Shown: positions 42,577 to 52,412, counted from the first letter of the stretch. The stretch is 64,000 bases of DNA from Thalassobacillus cyri (GCF_900107755.1 NZ_FNQR01000008.1:124001-188000), one strand, 5' to 3'. The notes: generated from the sequence alone by a model not told the origin. Program-made: numbers and translations.

Positions 42577-45500
42577 ATGAGAAGAAATACGAGGCGTAAT
42601 TTCTCCATTTTTATGATTTTGATCATGCTGTTGAGCTTATGGTCACCGGTTGTGCCGGTTAGACAAGCTCATGCAGAAGGTACTTCTGATACAAACGCCA
42701 CAGAGGAAACTGCACAAAGAACGGTCCAATTCCATTACATTCGGGAAGATGAGAATTTTGGCGAATGGAATATTTGGACCTGGAATACTGGCGTACAGGA
42801 CGGCCAGATTAATTTTGATTCCTATGAAGGCAATGTGGCGACAGCGAATATCGCCGTTGCTCCTGAAACAAAAGAGTTCGGCTTTGTCCTGCGCAGTACC
42901 GAAGACTGGAATACGGCGGAAAAAGAGTTTGGGGACCGTTTTATCCAGGTCAGTCAGAACGACACCCTCACCAAGGCATACATAACCAGCGGTGTCGAGG
43001 AAATCAGGATTGTTCCGGATGGCTCGGCTCCTGTGATTGATAATGGAAACGCGACATTCTTTTACCGTGATAAAGACCTTTTCGCTGCCGATGCGATGGA
43101 TACGATCGATAAAGTTGAGTTGAAATTCAACGGTAAAACGAAGGAAATGACGTATGAGCCCGAGAATGAGCGGTTTGTCTATGCATACAAAGACATTCCG
43201 AATGGCGAACATGCATATACGTACCTGGTAACCAAGGATGGAGAAACCAGTGAGGTGACCGATCCATACAACATAGTGAATGGCGTTTCGACGATCAGTT
43301 TTGAAAAAGCTGACCTTAGCGTTTCTGGAACAGTGGAACCAGCTGCAATTGACTATAATGAAAACGCTGTCTTAAACGTTGATGTCCAAGGTCTCATGGA
43401 CGACCTTGAGGTGACTGAAATGTATGCGGATATTTCTGCCTTAGGCGGATCAGAAAAGCTGGCGATTGATCCATCACTACAGGAAGTTTCGATAGCTGTC
43501 GATGATGATGTGACTGCTGGAACGAAAACAATCCCACTTACTGTAGTAGACTCTCTTGGAAATCATCATGAAGGCACAGCAGAAGTAGAAGTGAAAACGA
43601 GACAGTCCGTAGGAGAAGCTGATTTTGACTGGGACGAGTCGATCATTTATTTTATGCTGACCGACCGCTTCTTTGATGGCGATGAATCGAACAATGATCC
43701 GTACAACCTCGGTTATGACCCGGCTAAACGCGGCACCTATCAAGGGGGAGATTTTGAAGGGATTACCGAGAAGCTTGATTATCTTGATAACCTTGGTGTA
43801 AACACAATCTGGATCAGCCCGATCGTTGAAAACATCAAGTATGATGTCCGCTTCAATGAAGAAGGCGACCAGCCTTACTATGGGTATCATGGATACTGGG
43901 CGAATAACTTTGGTGTATTGAATCCTCACTTCGGCACGATGGAGGAGTTCCATAACCTGATTGATGAAGCCCACGCCCGTGATATGAAAATCATGGTGGA
44001 TGTGGTCTTGAATCATACCGGCTATGGATTGAAAGAAGTCGATGGCAATCTTCCAGAAGCAGAACAGCCGGAAGGTTATCCGACTGATGCTGACCGCGAA
44101 AGGTTCAGCAACCTTGTCCGTCAGGGAACAGATGTCGGCACTGATGAGGTGGTCGGTGAATTGGCTGGATTACCTGACTTCAAGACCGAAGATCCTGCCG
44201 TCCGCCAGCAGATCATCGACTGGCAGACAAACTGGATTGAGGCAGCGACGACTGATAAAGGAAACACGATTGACTACTTCCGTGTCGATACTGTGAAGCA
44301 TGTCGAGGATACGACCTGGATGGCGTTCAAGAGCGCGATTACGGAAAAAATGCCGGAACACAAGATGATCGGGGAAGCGTGGGGAGCGAATGCCGATAAC
44401 GACTACGGTTACCTGGAAACCGGAATGATGGACTCGCTCCTTGATTTCGGGTTCAAAGGCATTGCTCATGATTTCGTCAATGGCAGCTTGAAAACAGCCG
44501 ATGATCAACTGGCTGCCCGTAACGATAAAATGGATAACACCGCTACACTGGGTCAGTTTTTAGGCAGCCATGATGAAGATGGCTTCCTGCACTCTCTTGG
44601 CGGAGATGAAGGCAAGCTGAAAGTAGCGGCTTCGCTCCAGGCGACTGCAAAAGGACAACCTGTCATCTATTACGGGGAGGAACTCGGGCAATCAGGAGCG
44701 AATAACTACCCGGAATACGATAACCGCTATGATTTTGCCTGGAATGAAGTAGAGAATAATGATATTCTCGAACACTATTCTAAAATTTTGAACTTCCGAG
44801 GCGAGCAGTCCGAAGTTTTTGCAAAAGGGGATCGTACCTTTATCGGCGGGTCTGACAACGATCAGTTTTTACTATTTGAACGTGCGTATCAAGGTGACTC
44901 TGTCTATGTTGGACTTAATGTTGCGGAAGAAGCCAAGGAAGTGACGCTTGAAGTAGATAATGGTACTACTGTAAGTGACCATTATTCCGGGGAAGTTTAT
45001 GAAGCTTCAGAAGCTGGACAAGTTACCGTTACGATTCCTGGAAAAGCTGATGGCGGGACGGCTTTATTGACCGTTGATAGTGGAGCAATAATAGGTATGG
45101 GTGAAGGAAACAATGACGGCGGTGACGGTACAGAAGTCGAACCTGTCCCTGAAGATCACATCCGCATCCATTACAAGCGTGACGATGGCAACTATGAAAA
45201 CTATGGCTTATGGCTGTGGAATGATGTGGCCGAACCATCCGCAAACTGGCCGACAGGAGCGACCATGTTTGAAGGAACAGACAGCTATGGCGCGTATGTC
45301 GACGTGAAGCTTGCTGAAGGTGCGAAAAATATCGGCTTCCTGGTCATGGATGTGACCAAAGGCGATGCTGGTAAAGACGGGGGAGACAAAGGTTTTACGA
45401 TCACTTCACCGGAAATCAACGAGATTTATATCAAACAGGGGTCGGATAAGGTTTATACCTACGAGCCTGTAGATTTACCTGAAAATACCGTCCGTATCCA

Positions 45501-48474
45501 TTATGACCGTGACAACGATGATTATGAAAACTTCGGTCTCTGGAACTGGGGCGATGTAGCCAATCCTTCTGAAAACTGGCCGACGGGTGCCGCGTCTTTT
45601 GAAGGCACAGACCGGTACGGAGCATATGTTGATATCGAGCTGACAGAGAATGCGAAGGAAATCGGTATGATCACACTTGATACTACGAATGGCAATAAAG
45701 ATGGCGGCGACAAAACTTTCAATCTATTAGACCGATACAATCAGCTGTGGCTCAGACAAGGAGACGACAATGTCTATGTTTCCCCATACTGGGAACTGGC
45801 GTCCGGCATCACATCAGCTGAGGTGATTGCTGAGGACTCCATCCAATTGAGCTTCACCATGACCGATGGTCTGACTGTTGATGATTTGATGGCTAAGCTG
45901 AATATCAAAGATGCGGATGGTAACGAGGTAGCGATAGACAGTGTGGAAATCACCGCTGACAAGACAGTGGAAGTAAAAGCTTCCTTCGATTTGGAAAAAC
46001 TTCCGCTGACAGTGGAATACGGAGAAAGAACCGTTTCTGCAGATACGAGCTGGAGAATGATTGATGAACTGTATGCCTATGAAGGTGACGACCTTGGAGC
46101 CACGTACCAGGATAACGATGCTACATTGAAATTATGGGCACCAAAAGCAAGCAAAGTCGTGGCGAACTTTTTTGATAAAGATGATGCTGCAACCGAAATC
46201 GGAAGTGTCGAGCTGACGAAAGGTGAGCAGGGTGTATGGGCTAAAGAGGTTGCGGCAAGTGAACTGGGAGTAACGGATCTCGAAGGCTATTACTACCAGT
46301 ACGAAGTGACCAATGACGGTGTCACGAAAAAAGTTTTGGATCCATATGCCAAATCAATGGCCGCATTTACAGTCGATACGACAGGCGAACCTGGTCCGGA
46401 TGGCGATGATGTTGGTAAAGCGGCAATCGTCGATTTGAGCGATACAGATCCGGAAGGCTTTGGCCATGCGGATATCGATGGTTATGAGAAGCGTGAGGAT
46501 GCAGTGATTTACGAAACCCATATCCGCGACTTTACATCCGATCCATCCATCGCAGATGACCTGGATTCCAGATGGGGATCTTATACCGCGTTTATTGACA
46601 AGCTTGATTACATTCAATCGCTGGGAGTAACACATGTGCAGCTGCTTCCTGTGATGGCATGGTACTACGGCGATGAAACGAACATGGGCGAACGGGAACT
46701 GGAATATTCAGCAGCTGGCAATTCGTATAACTGGGGTTATGACCCTCACAGTTACTTCTCACCAGATGGCGCATATTCCGAAAATCCGAAAGATCCAGAA
46801 CTGCGCGTGAAAGAATTGAAGCAATTGATCGATGCGATTCATGACGCTGGCATGGGTGTTGTGTTTGATGTCGTCTATACCCATATGGCCAAGACAAGCA
46901 CTTTGAATGACATCGTTCCAGACTACTATGCATTCCAGGACGACCAGGGGAACTTCCTTGGCGGCTTCGGCAACAACCTGGCGACCAACCATTATATGGC
47001 GGAAAAGCTGATGGTCGATTCGGTGGAATACTGGTTCGATGAGTATAAAATTGACGGGATGCGTTTTGATATGATGGGGGATGCCACCTATCCGGCTGTC
47101 CAAAATGCTTATAATGCAGCAGAAGAGATCAACCCTTATGCGCTGTTTATTGGGGAAGGGTGGAGAACGTTTGCCGGCCATCTCGCAGATCCGTCTTTGG
47201 AAGGCATGGGTGCCGACCAGGATTGGATGGATAAAACTGACGATGTCGGCGTCTTTTCCGACGAAATTCGAAACGAATTGAAATCCGGTTTCGGTTCCGA
47301 AGGGGAGCCTCGCTTCCTGACTGGAGGGGCTCGTGACCTTGATGTAATTTTTAACAACATCAAAGGACAGCCTTCCAATACGGCGGAAGACGATCCAGGC
47401 GATATGGTCCAGTATATTGCGGCACACGATAACCTGCCGCTATATGATGTCATCGCCCAGTCGATTAAAAAGGATCCGGCTATTCCGGAGAATGATTTAG
47501 AGATTCATAAACGGATTCGTCTAGGGAATTCGATGATTTTGACATCCCAGGGAACAGCCTTCATCCATTCAGGCCAGGAATACGGACGTACCAAGCAATG
47601 GCTCGGTGAAGGCGTACCGGAACAGAAGTATCATGAATTGACTGATGACAGTGGCGATCCATTCGGCTACTTCATCCACGATTCCTATGATTCCTCTGAT
47701 GCCATCAACATGTTTGACTGGGAAAAAGCGACCAACGAAGAAAAGTATGAAGTGAATACTACGACAAGAGAATTTACAGAAGGCATGATTGAACTGCGTA
47801 AATCTACCAACGCATTTAGATTGGGAGAACAATCGCTGGTCAATGAGAATGTTTCTATGCTGGAATTCCCAGAGTTGCAAGACAATGACTTATTTATTGG
47901 GTATGAAGCTGTGTCTACTGACGAGACGGGCAACTATTACGTATTCGTCAATGCCGATGATAAAGCACGCAGCCTGACGTTAGGCGACTACAACTTCCGA
48001 GGCGGCGATGTACTGGTTGACAATGACGAAGCTGGTGCTGATTCAGTGGACGTACGATCCGGTTTTAAAATGACCGAAGATACACTTACGATTGATCCAC
48101 TGACAACAGTCGTTATCAAGATGGAAAACCGTAAAGCGGATGAACCGTCAACACCAGAAGAACTGGTCCAATTCGATACCGAAGATTTCTTAGCTGGTGA
48201 AGTTTCCGCTGAACAAGCTGCTGGAACATTGATGGAGCTAGCTGCAGCAGGCGAACTGACTCCGGCAGAAATCAAGGAGATTGTGTTGGGTGTTGCATTG
48301 AATGAAGACATAGAAGAAAAACAAACTGGTAAAGCACGTGCTATCGAAACAGCCGGTGAGCAGATCGAGCGTAGTTTGGAGAAAATGCTGACAGATGCAG
48401 GTAAGAAAAATGCAGAAAAAGTATCCTCCAAGCAGCTTACAGAAGCATTAAATAAGATAAAAGAGCTTATTTAA
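42577..48474 (+). CDS. apuA: Secreted bifunctional amylase-pullulanase
   Basis: Extracellular enzyme of 1965 residues that should cut both alpha-1,4 and alpha-1,6 bonds of starch and pullulan. The signal peptide is 1-33 (cut after AHA). A CBM41 domain lies at about 48-145 and Ig/X25-like modules at about 150-345. The first GH13 domain (about 350-800) has Asp475 (DVVLNHTGYG), nucleophile Asp571 (FRVDTVKH), acid Glu600 (IGEAWG) and Asp666 (GSHDEDG). Two more CBM41 copies lie at about 859-964 and 970-1072, then CBM48 and a pullulanase GH13 domain with YNWGYDP at 1384, Asp1431, Asp1498 (MRFDMMGD), Glu1527 (IGEGWR) and Asp1618 (AAHDN). A helical tail follows (about 1860-1965). ATG 42577 has GGGAGG 10 bases upstream. 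The order matches alkaliphilic Bacillus amylopullulanases with two catalytic sites. Confidence 0.93.
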   Translation: MRRNTRRNFSIFMILIMLLSLWSPVVPVRQAHAEGTSDTNATEETAQRTVQFHYIREDENFGEWNIWTWNTGVQDGQINFDSYEGNVATANIAVAPETKEFGFVLRSTEDWNTAEKEFGDRFIQVSQNDTLTKAYITSGVEEIRIVPDGSAPVIDNGNATFFYRDKDLFAADAMDTIDKVELKFNGKTKEMTYEPENERFVYAYKDIPNGEHAYTYLVTKDGETSEVTDPYNIVNGVSTISFEKADLSVSGTVEPAAIDYNENAVLNVDVQGLMDDLEVTEMYADISALGGSEKLAIDPSLQEVSIAVDDDVTAGTKTIPLTVVDSLGNHHEGTAEVEVKTRQSVGEADFDWDESIIYFMLTDRFFDGDESNNDPYNLGYDPAKRGTYQGGDFEGITEKLDYLDNLGVNTIWISPIVENIKYDVRFNEEGDQPYYGYHGYWANNFGVLNPHFGTMEEFHNLIDEAHARDMKIMVDVVLNHTGYGLKEVDGNLPEAEQPEGYPTDADRERFSNLVRQGTDVGTDEVVGELAGLPDFKTEDPAVRQQIIDWQTNWIEAATTDKGNTIDYFRVDTVKHVEDTTWMAFKSAITEKMPEHKMIGEAWGANADNDYGYLETGMMDSLLDFGFKGIAHDFVNGSLKTADDQLAARNDKMDNTATLGQFLGSHDEDGFLHSLGGDEGKLKVAASLQATAKGQPVIYYGEELGQSGANNYPEYDNRYDFAWNEVENNDILEHYSKILNFRGEQSEVFAKGDRTFIGGSDNDQFLLFERAYQGDSVYVGLNVAEEAKEVTLEVDNGTTVSDHYSGEVYEASEAGQVTVTIPGKADGGTALLTVDSGAIIGMGEGNNDGGDGTEVEPVPEDHIRIHYKRDDGNYENYGLWLWNDVAEPSANWPTGATMFEGTDSYGAYVDVKLAEGAKNIGFLVMDVTKGDAGKDGGDKGFTITSPEINEIYIKQGSDKVYTYEPVDLPENTVRIHYDRDNDDYENFGLWNWGDVANPSENWPTGAASFEGTDRYGAYVDIELTENAKEIGMITLDTTNGNKDGGDKTFNLLDRYNQLWLRQGDDNVYVSPYWELASGITSAEVIAEDSIQLSFTMTDGLTVDDLMAKLNIKDADGNEVAIDSVEITADKTVEVKASFDLEKLPLTVEYGERTVSADTSWRMIDELYAYEGDDLGATYQDNDATLKLWAPKASKVVANFFDKDDAATEIGSVELTKGEQGVWAKEVAASELGVTDLEGYYYQYEVTNDGVTKKVLDPYAKSMAAFTVDTTGEPGPDGDDVGKAAIVDLSDTDPEGFGHADIDGYEKREDAVIYETHIRDFTSDPSIADDLDSRWGSYTAFIDKLDYIQSLGVTHVQLLPVMAWYYGDETNMGERELEYSAAGNSYNWGYDPHSYFSPDGAYSENPKDPELRVKELKQLIDAIHDAGMGVVFDVVYTHMAKTSTLNDIVPDYYAFQDDQGNFLGGFGNNLATNHYMAEKLMVDSVEYWFDEYKIDGMRFDMMGDATYPAVQNAYNAAEEINPYALFIGEGWRTFAGHLADPSLEGMGADQDWMDKTDDVGVFSDEIRNELKSGFGSEGEPRFLTGGARDLDVIFNNIKGQPSNTAEDDPGDMVQYIAAHDNLPLYDVIAQSIKKDPAIPENDLEIHKRIRLGNSMILTSQGTAFIHSGQEYGRTKQWLGEGVPEQKYHELTDDSGDPFGYFIHDSYDSSDAINMFDWEKATNEEKYEVNTTTREFTEGMIELRKSTNAFRLGEQSLVNENVSMLEFPELQDNDLFIGYEAVSTDETGNYYVFVNADDKARSLTLGDYNFRGGDVLVDNDEAGADSVDVRSGFKMTEDTLTIDPLTTVVIKMENRKADEPSTPEELVQFDTEDFLAGEVSAEQAAGTLMELAAAGELTPAEIKEIVLGVALNEDIEEKQTGKARAIETAGEQIERSLEKMLTDAGKKNAEKVSSKQLTEALNKIKELI

Positions 48475-48488
48475 AGCAAAAAAATGAG

Positions 48489-48517
48489 GGACATGGTGCA
48501 TGCACCATGTCCTTTAT
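48489..48517 (+). terminator. Intrinsic terminator of the amylopullulanase gene
   Basis: A 24-base perfect palindrome (GGACATGGTGCA followed by its reverse complement) then TTTA, 14 bases after the stop codon. Confidence 0.75.
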
Positions 48518-48530
48518 CAATATTCCTATC

Positions 48531-48690
48531 AGAAAGCGCATTAGCTACTGGGGAAAGCGCATATCTATCAGTTAAAGCGCATTTCAGACAGTTAGAAGCA
48601 CATATATCCAGATGAAAGCGCAAATATCAATATGAAGGCGCATTTCTAGCGTTAAAAGCGCATATCTCACGGATAAGAGCGCATAGATGG
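48531..48690. repeat. Phased array of GAAAGCGCAT units, downstream of pulA
   Basis: Eight units of (A)AAGCGCAT; the GCGCA cores begin at 48536, 48557, 48577, 48598 (GCACA variant), 48618, 48638 (after AAG), 48658 and 48679. Spacing is 20-21 bases. GAAAGCGCAT is the reverse complement of the upstream unit ATGCGCTTTC, so the two arrays face each other across the gene. Linkers differ between units. Confidence 0.9.
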
Positions 48691-48710
48691 TCCCCAGGAG
48701 AACGTGGGGT

Positions 48711-48776
48711 AAAACCGAGAACACCCTGAAGCCCTCCCAAATTTAGTGGGATCCAGGGTGTTCTCGGTTTTGTTTT
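48711..48776. terminator. Large perfect hairpin, terminator-like
   Basis: A perfect 18-bp stem (AAAACCGAGAACACCCTG and its complement at 48754-48771) with a 25-base loop, followed by GTTTT. The loop contains CCCTCCCAAATTTAGTGGGATC, distantly like the dispersed palindrome family. Confidence 0.7.
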
Positions 48777-48952
48777 GGATACTCTTTGTAAGTTTACTAA
48801 CTATCCTCATGTTATAACTTGGTTGTTGGAGCTGAGATTAAAGCAAGTTACCTAGAACTTTAGTACTTGAGGAGGAAAAACAAACGTTTTAGCAATGGTA
48901 CCCAGCGAAGCTTCTTATTTCAGAACGAATATTGTAAATTTTACGAAAAATA

Positions 48953-49027
48953 TTGACAAAATATACAGAACATTTTAACATAAAGAACATGTTGTACGTA
49001 TTTTAGTTATAATGTCTATATTCGTAC
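48953..49027 (+). promoter_or_regulatory. Promoter/operator of the TAXI operon
   Basis: TTGACA (48953), a 17-base spacer and TAACAT (48976) form a promoter. Downstream, GTACG (48994) and CGTAC (49023) bracket a conserved TTAGTTAT..TGTCTATA segment. Nearly the same 75-base layout occurs at 56693-56766 before the CoA-transferase operon, which suggests a shared regulator or a duplication. Confidence 0.7.
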
Positions 49028-49269
49028 AAAGGGGTGAAGTGAAATTTCGTAGAGGAGGGTTAGAATTTCAGATTATGATTTTTAAGTATTAACTAGTTTA
49101 TGAGATTGAAACTCGAGGACTTAGGTTCTTATGGTAAAGGTAGAAAGGTAAGTAGAAGTGTATGTGATTTCCTATAGCAATGAATTTACAGAGAGAAGTT
49201 TTTTACTTTACTCTAATGAAATATTGAAAGCGTCTTCAACTGCAATAACAGGAAAATAACTGTTGAATA
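49028..49269. other. Untranslated leader region, no supported gene
   Basis: A 17-codon frame from GTG 49039 ending near 49092 has a GGGGTGAA ribosome-like site but no recognisable content. Otherwise nothing coding or structured was seen. Confidence 0.45.
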
Positions 49270-49402
49270 TAATAAACCTTTTCTCTTTACCAATGATTTT
49301 CTAGCTGGATGTCCGTTAACACCTCTTGAGAATTTAAAGGGTTTAACAGCTTTGAAAGCGAATTCACTGTGGCATCTATACTATCACAATGAGGAGGACT
49401 AA
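49270..49402 (+). pseudogene. Apparent fossil of CoA-transferase subunit A
   Basis: An open stretch with no start codon reads NDFLAGCPLTPLE, then LKGLTALKANSLWHLYYH and a stop at 49402. The first part resembles GFGLSGSPLTLID and the second ALKADSLGNLYYH of the intact subunit A gene at 56840. In DNA, 42 bases near 49350-49391 match 57300-57341 with 7 differences. About 130 codons between the two blocks are missing. It directly precedes the TAXI binding-protein gene and supplies its ribosome site. Confidence 0.5.
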
Positions 49403-49405
49403 ACA

Positions 49406-50425
49406 TTGAATGTTCATAAAATAAAAGGTGTTCGTTTTTTATCTACTCTATTGCTTTTGGTTGGTTTGTTGATCGGTTGTAGCTCACAGTCATCAGGAAA
49501 TGGTGATGAGTCTGGAGGCGGCTCTGGTGGGGGGAATATGCAGACTAGCAACTTTAATTTTGGGGCAGCCACACAGGGAGGTTTTTGGTATGCCCTAGGT
49601 GGAGCTTATGCCAATGAAATAGAACAAACTATTGATGGCTCTTCAGTGAACGTTATTGAAGGAGGATCAATCAGTAATTTGAAAGGTATCGAAAGTGGAA
49701 AATTCCATATGGGTTTTTCAAATGGACAGACAGTTCCAGAGGCTTTAAACGGTGAAAATAGCTTCAAAAAAGAAGGAGAAAACATCACGTGGGCTGCTAC
49801 TCTTTATCCGAACGTTTTTCATATTGTAGTCCCGGCAGATTCCGATATCAAGTCTGTGGAAGATTTGAAAGGGAAAAAGGTAAGTCCTGGGATCAAAGGG
49901 TATAGTGGTGAATTGGCTTTCAAACAAATTCTTGAGATTAACGGTATGTCTTATGATGATTTAGCTAAAGTTGAATATGTAGGGACAGCTGATGGAGCAA
50001 GCTTGCTCAGGGATGGTCACATTGATGCCGTAGTAGGGATGATTTCAGCACCAGTATCAACATTCCAAGAATTAGATACCACGTTTGGCATCAGACTTAT
50101 TCCATTAAAAGATGAAACCATAACAAAAATGAAGGAATCAAATGAAGGGTTTAACAAGTACACCATTGAAGCCGGTGTCTATGAAAATATTGACACAGAC
50201 ACAAATACGGTTGCGGCTCATACAACCTTTATGGTGAATGAAGGTCTAAGCGAAGACACTGTTTATACATTAACAAAGACATTATTCGAGAACAAGAAAA
50301 AATGGGTATCTTTGAATAAAATGATGGAATCATTTAACGCAGAATTTTCAATTAATAATAAAATCGGACCTATGCACCCTGGTGCAGAAAAGTATTATAA
50401 AGAAGCAGGTTTACTAGGGGAATAA
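49406..50425 (+). CDS. TAXI-family TRAP transporter binding lipoprotein
   Basis: Extracytoplasmic binding protein of the TRAP-TAXI class, 339 residues. The lipoprotein signal ends LLIGCSS with Cys25, followed by a Gly/Ser linker. The TAXI pattern is seen in FGAATQGGFWYALGGAYANE, NVIEGGSISNLKGIESGKFH and the hinge KGYSGELAFKQILE. The start is TTG 49406 with GAGGAGGA seven bases upstream. Its fused permease follows after 43 bases. Ligands of TAXI proteins are poorly known (glutamate-like or fatty/organic acids); the neighbouring acyl-CoA genes hint at a carboxylic acid. Confidence 0.9.
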   Translation: MNVHKIKGVRFLSTLLLLVGLLIGCSSQSSGNGDESGGGSGGGNMQTSNFNFGAATQGGFWYALGGAYANEIEQTIDGSSVNVIEGGSISNLKGIESGKFHMGFSNGQTVPEALNGENSFKKEGENITWAATLYPNVFHIVVPADSDIKSVEDLKGKKVSPGIKGYSGELAFKQILEINGMSYDDLAKVEYVGTADGASLLRDGHIDAVVGMISAPVSTFQELDTTFGIRLIPLKDETITKMKESNEGFNKYTIEAGVYENIDTDTNTVAAHTTFMVNEGLSEDTVYTLTKTLFENKKKWVSLNKMMESFNAEFSINNKIGPMHPGAEKYYKEAGLLGE

Positions 50426-50468
50426 GTTGGCTATTTCCAGCCATCTCACTTAAGGAGGAGTGTTTCAC

Positions 50469-52412
50469 GTGGGAGAAACAAACAAAAAAGATGAACTTCA
50501 AATATCTGCTCTTTCAAAGACTCGAAATATCACTGGGATAGCTGGTTTGATAACATCGCTTTTTGGAGTAGGAATGTCAGCTTTTCACTTATACACCGCC
50601 TTTTTTGGGATATTTCAATCCGTACTGCAACGTTCTGCACATTTAGGGTTTGCTTTAGTTTTAACTTTCCTAGTAATCAAGCCTTCAAAAAAAATGAAGA
50701 AAGAAAAGATTGGCTGGTATGACTATTGCTTAGTTCTTTTAAGCCTGACTTCTTTGGGATATATCGTTTATAACGCGGAAGCTATTTCCCAACGCATGGT
50801 TTATATAGATCCATTGAGTTCGATGGATTTGATTATTGGGGGAATAGCAACATTATTACTTGTAGAAGCGACAAGAAGGTCGATTGGTTGGGCATTGACA
50901 ATAATTCTTGCTTTGTTCATAGGTTATGCTTTTGCGGGACCTTATTTACCAGGACCATTATATCATCAAGGGTTTAGCTATGCGTGGGTGACCGAGCATC
51001 TATTTTATACAACCAATGGTGTATTCGGTATTCCTTTAGGAGTATCTGCCACCTTCATTTTTATGTTTATTCTATTCGGAAAGTTTTTAGAAAAGTCAGG
51101 AGCTGGTCAGTTTTTTATTGATCTCGCAATTTCTACAATGGGTAAATATCGTGGCGGACCTGCAAAGACTGCCATAGCAGCAAGTTCAATATTGGGGACC
51201 ATTTCCGGTAGTGCTGTTGCCAACACTGTTACTACAGGATCTTTCACTATCCCATTAATGAAGAAGATAGGTTATAAAAAAGAATTCGCCGGAGCAGTTG
51301 AATCCGTGGCGTCATCTGGAGGGCAAATCGTGCCTCCGATAATGGGAGCTTCTGCTTTTATCATTGCCTCCTATTTAGGTGTGCCATATGCGACGGTAGC
51401 TGTTGCTGCCATTATTCCTGCTTTATTGTTCTATTTATGCCTCATATTCCAAGTCAACTTTAGGGCGTCAAGACGGGGACTTCGCGGAATGTCACCAAAC
51501 CAATTACCAAATATTAAAGATGTAATGAAAAGTGGTTTTCTGTTTTTAACCCCATTACTATTGATTATTTACTTATTATTCATTGGTTACTCACCTATGC
51601 GTGCAGGACTATTTGCCATCGTATTGGTGATTTTAGTCGCAGCTGTTAAAAGCACAACAAGACTAGATTTTAAAGGTTTGATTAATATACTTGACACTGG
51701 TGCCCGTGCATCCATTGAAACGGCTATTGCATGTGGGGCCGCAGGTATAATCACTGGTGTTGTTTCTTTAACAGGGATAGGAATGCAATTTAGTTCTATC
51801 ATCATTTCTCTCTCAGGTGGATACTTATTTTTAGCACTTTTCTTCACAATGATCAGCTCGATTATATTGGGAATGGGACTTCCTACGGTGGCCGCTTACA
51901 TTGTACAAGTTGCTTTGACTGTTCCTGCTTTAGTTGAACTGGGAGTGAGCCCTTTAGCAGCTCACATGTTCATTTTCTATTTTGCTATCGTTTCTGCAAT
52001 TACGCCTCCAGTGGCGTTAGCTGCTTTTGCTGGAGCTGGAATAGCAGGTTCAGATCCTATGCGTACAGGAGTATTAGCGCTTCGTCTTGGTATTGGAGCT
52101 TTTATTGTTCCTTACATGTTTGTTTATGGTCCTTCTTTACTTATGCAAGGAGGAGTTATTGAAACCATTATAACGGTAGTAACAGCTGGAGTGGGCATCT
52201 ATGGGATAGCAGCTGGTGCAGAAGGATGGCTTAAAGTTGAAATGAAATGGTGGGAAAGGTTAATCATCCTTGCAGCATCATTAGTACTAATAATCCCAGG
52301 TCTATATACTGACATAGTTGGTTTGGCAGGGGTTTTCGCCATCATCTTCATTCACAGGGCTAATGCCAGAAATTTAACTTCACGCACAACAGCCGAAACT
52401 AATATTCAATAA
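50469..52412 (+). CDS. TRAP transporter fused permease, 4TM/12TM
   Basis: Membrane protein of 647 residues that fuses the small and large TRAP permeases, the usual partner of TAXI proteins. About 18 helices are visible. Motifs are VEATRRSIGWALTIILALFI, FGKFLEKSGAGQFFIDLAIS, SGSAVANTVTTGSFTIPLMK, SGGQIVPPIMGASAFIIASY and AITPPVALAAFAGAGIAGSD. GTG 50469 has GGAGGAG 8 bases upstream; GTG 50460 is in frame but overlaps that site. With 49406 it makes a full transporter. Confidence 0.92.
   Translation: MGETNKKDELQISALSKTRNITGIAGLITSLFGVGMSAFHLYTAFFGIFQSVLQRSAHLGFALVLTFLVIKPSKKMKKEKIGWYDYCLVLLSLTSLGYIVYNAEAISQRMVYIDPLSSMDLIIGGIATLLLVEATRRSIGWALTIILALFIGYAFAGPYLPGPLYHQGFSYAWVTEHLFYTTNGVFGIPLGVSATFIFMFILFGKFLEKSGAGQFFIDLAISTMGKYRGGPAKTAIAASSILGTISGSAVANTVTTGSFTIPLMKKIGYKKEFAGAVESVASSGGQIVPPIMGASAFIIASYLGVPYATVAVAAIIPALLFYLCLIFQVNFRASRRGLRGMSPNQLPNIKDVMKSGFLFLTPLLLIIYLLFIGYSPMRAGLFAIVLVILVAAVKSTTRLDFKGLINILDTGARASIETAIACGAAGIITGVVSLTGIGMQFSSIIISLSGGYLFLALFFTMISSIILGMGLPTVAAYIVQVALTVPALVELGVSPLAAHMFIFYFAIVSAITPPVALAAFAGAGIAGSDPMRTGVLALRLGIGAFIVPYMFVYGPSLLMQGGVIETIITVVTAGVGIYGIAAGAEGWLKVEMKWWERLIILAASLVLIIPGLYTDIVGLAGVFAIIFIHRANARNLTSRTTAETNIQ

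Noticed and set aside
46759-47427. Minus-strand 222-codon frame inside the amylopullulanase gene
   Set aside because: Antisense to a conserved pullulanase catalytic domain, with no protein features of its own.
42148-48690. CRISPR arrays around the amylopullulanase gene
   Set aside because: Units are about 10 bases with 10-base related linkers, not 24-40-base repeats with unique spacers, and no cas gene is near.
48911-49410. Riboswitch in the TAXI leader
   Set aside because: No nested stems or terminator/anti-terminator pair could be found; the operator and gene-fossil explanation fits better.
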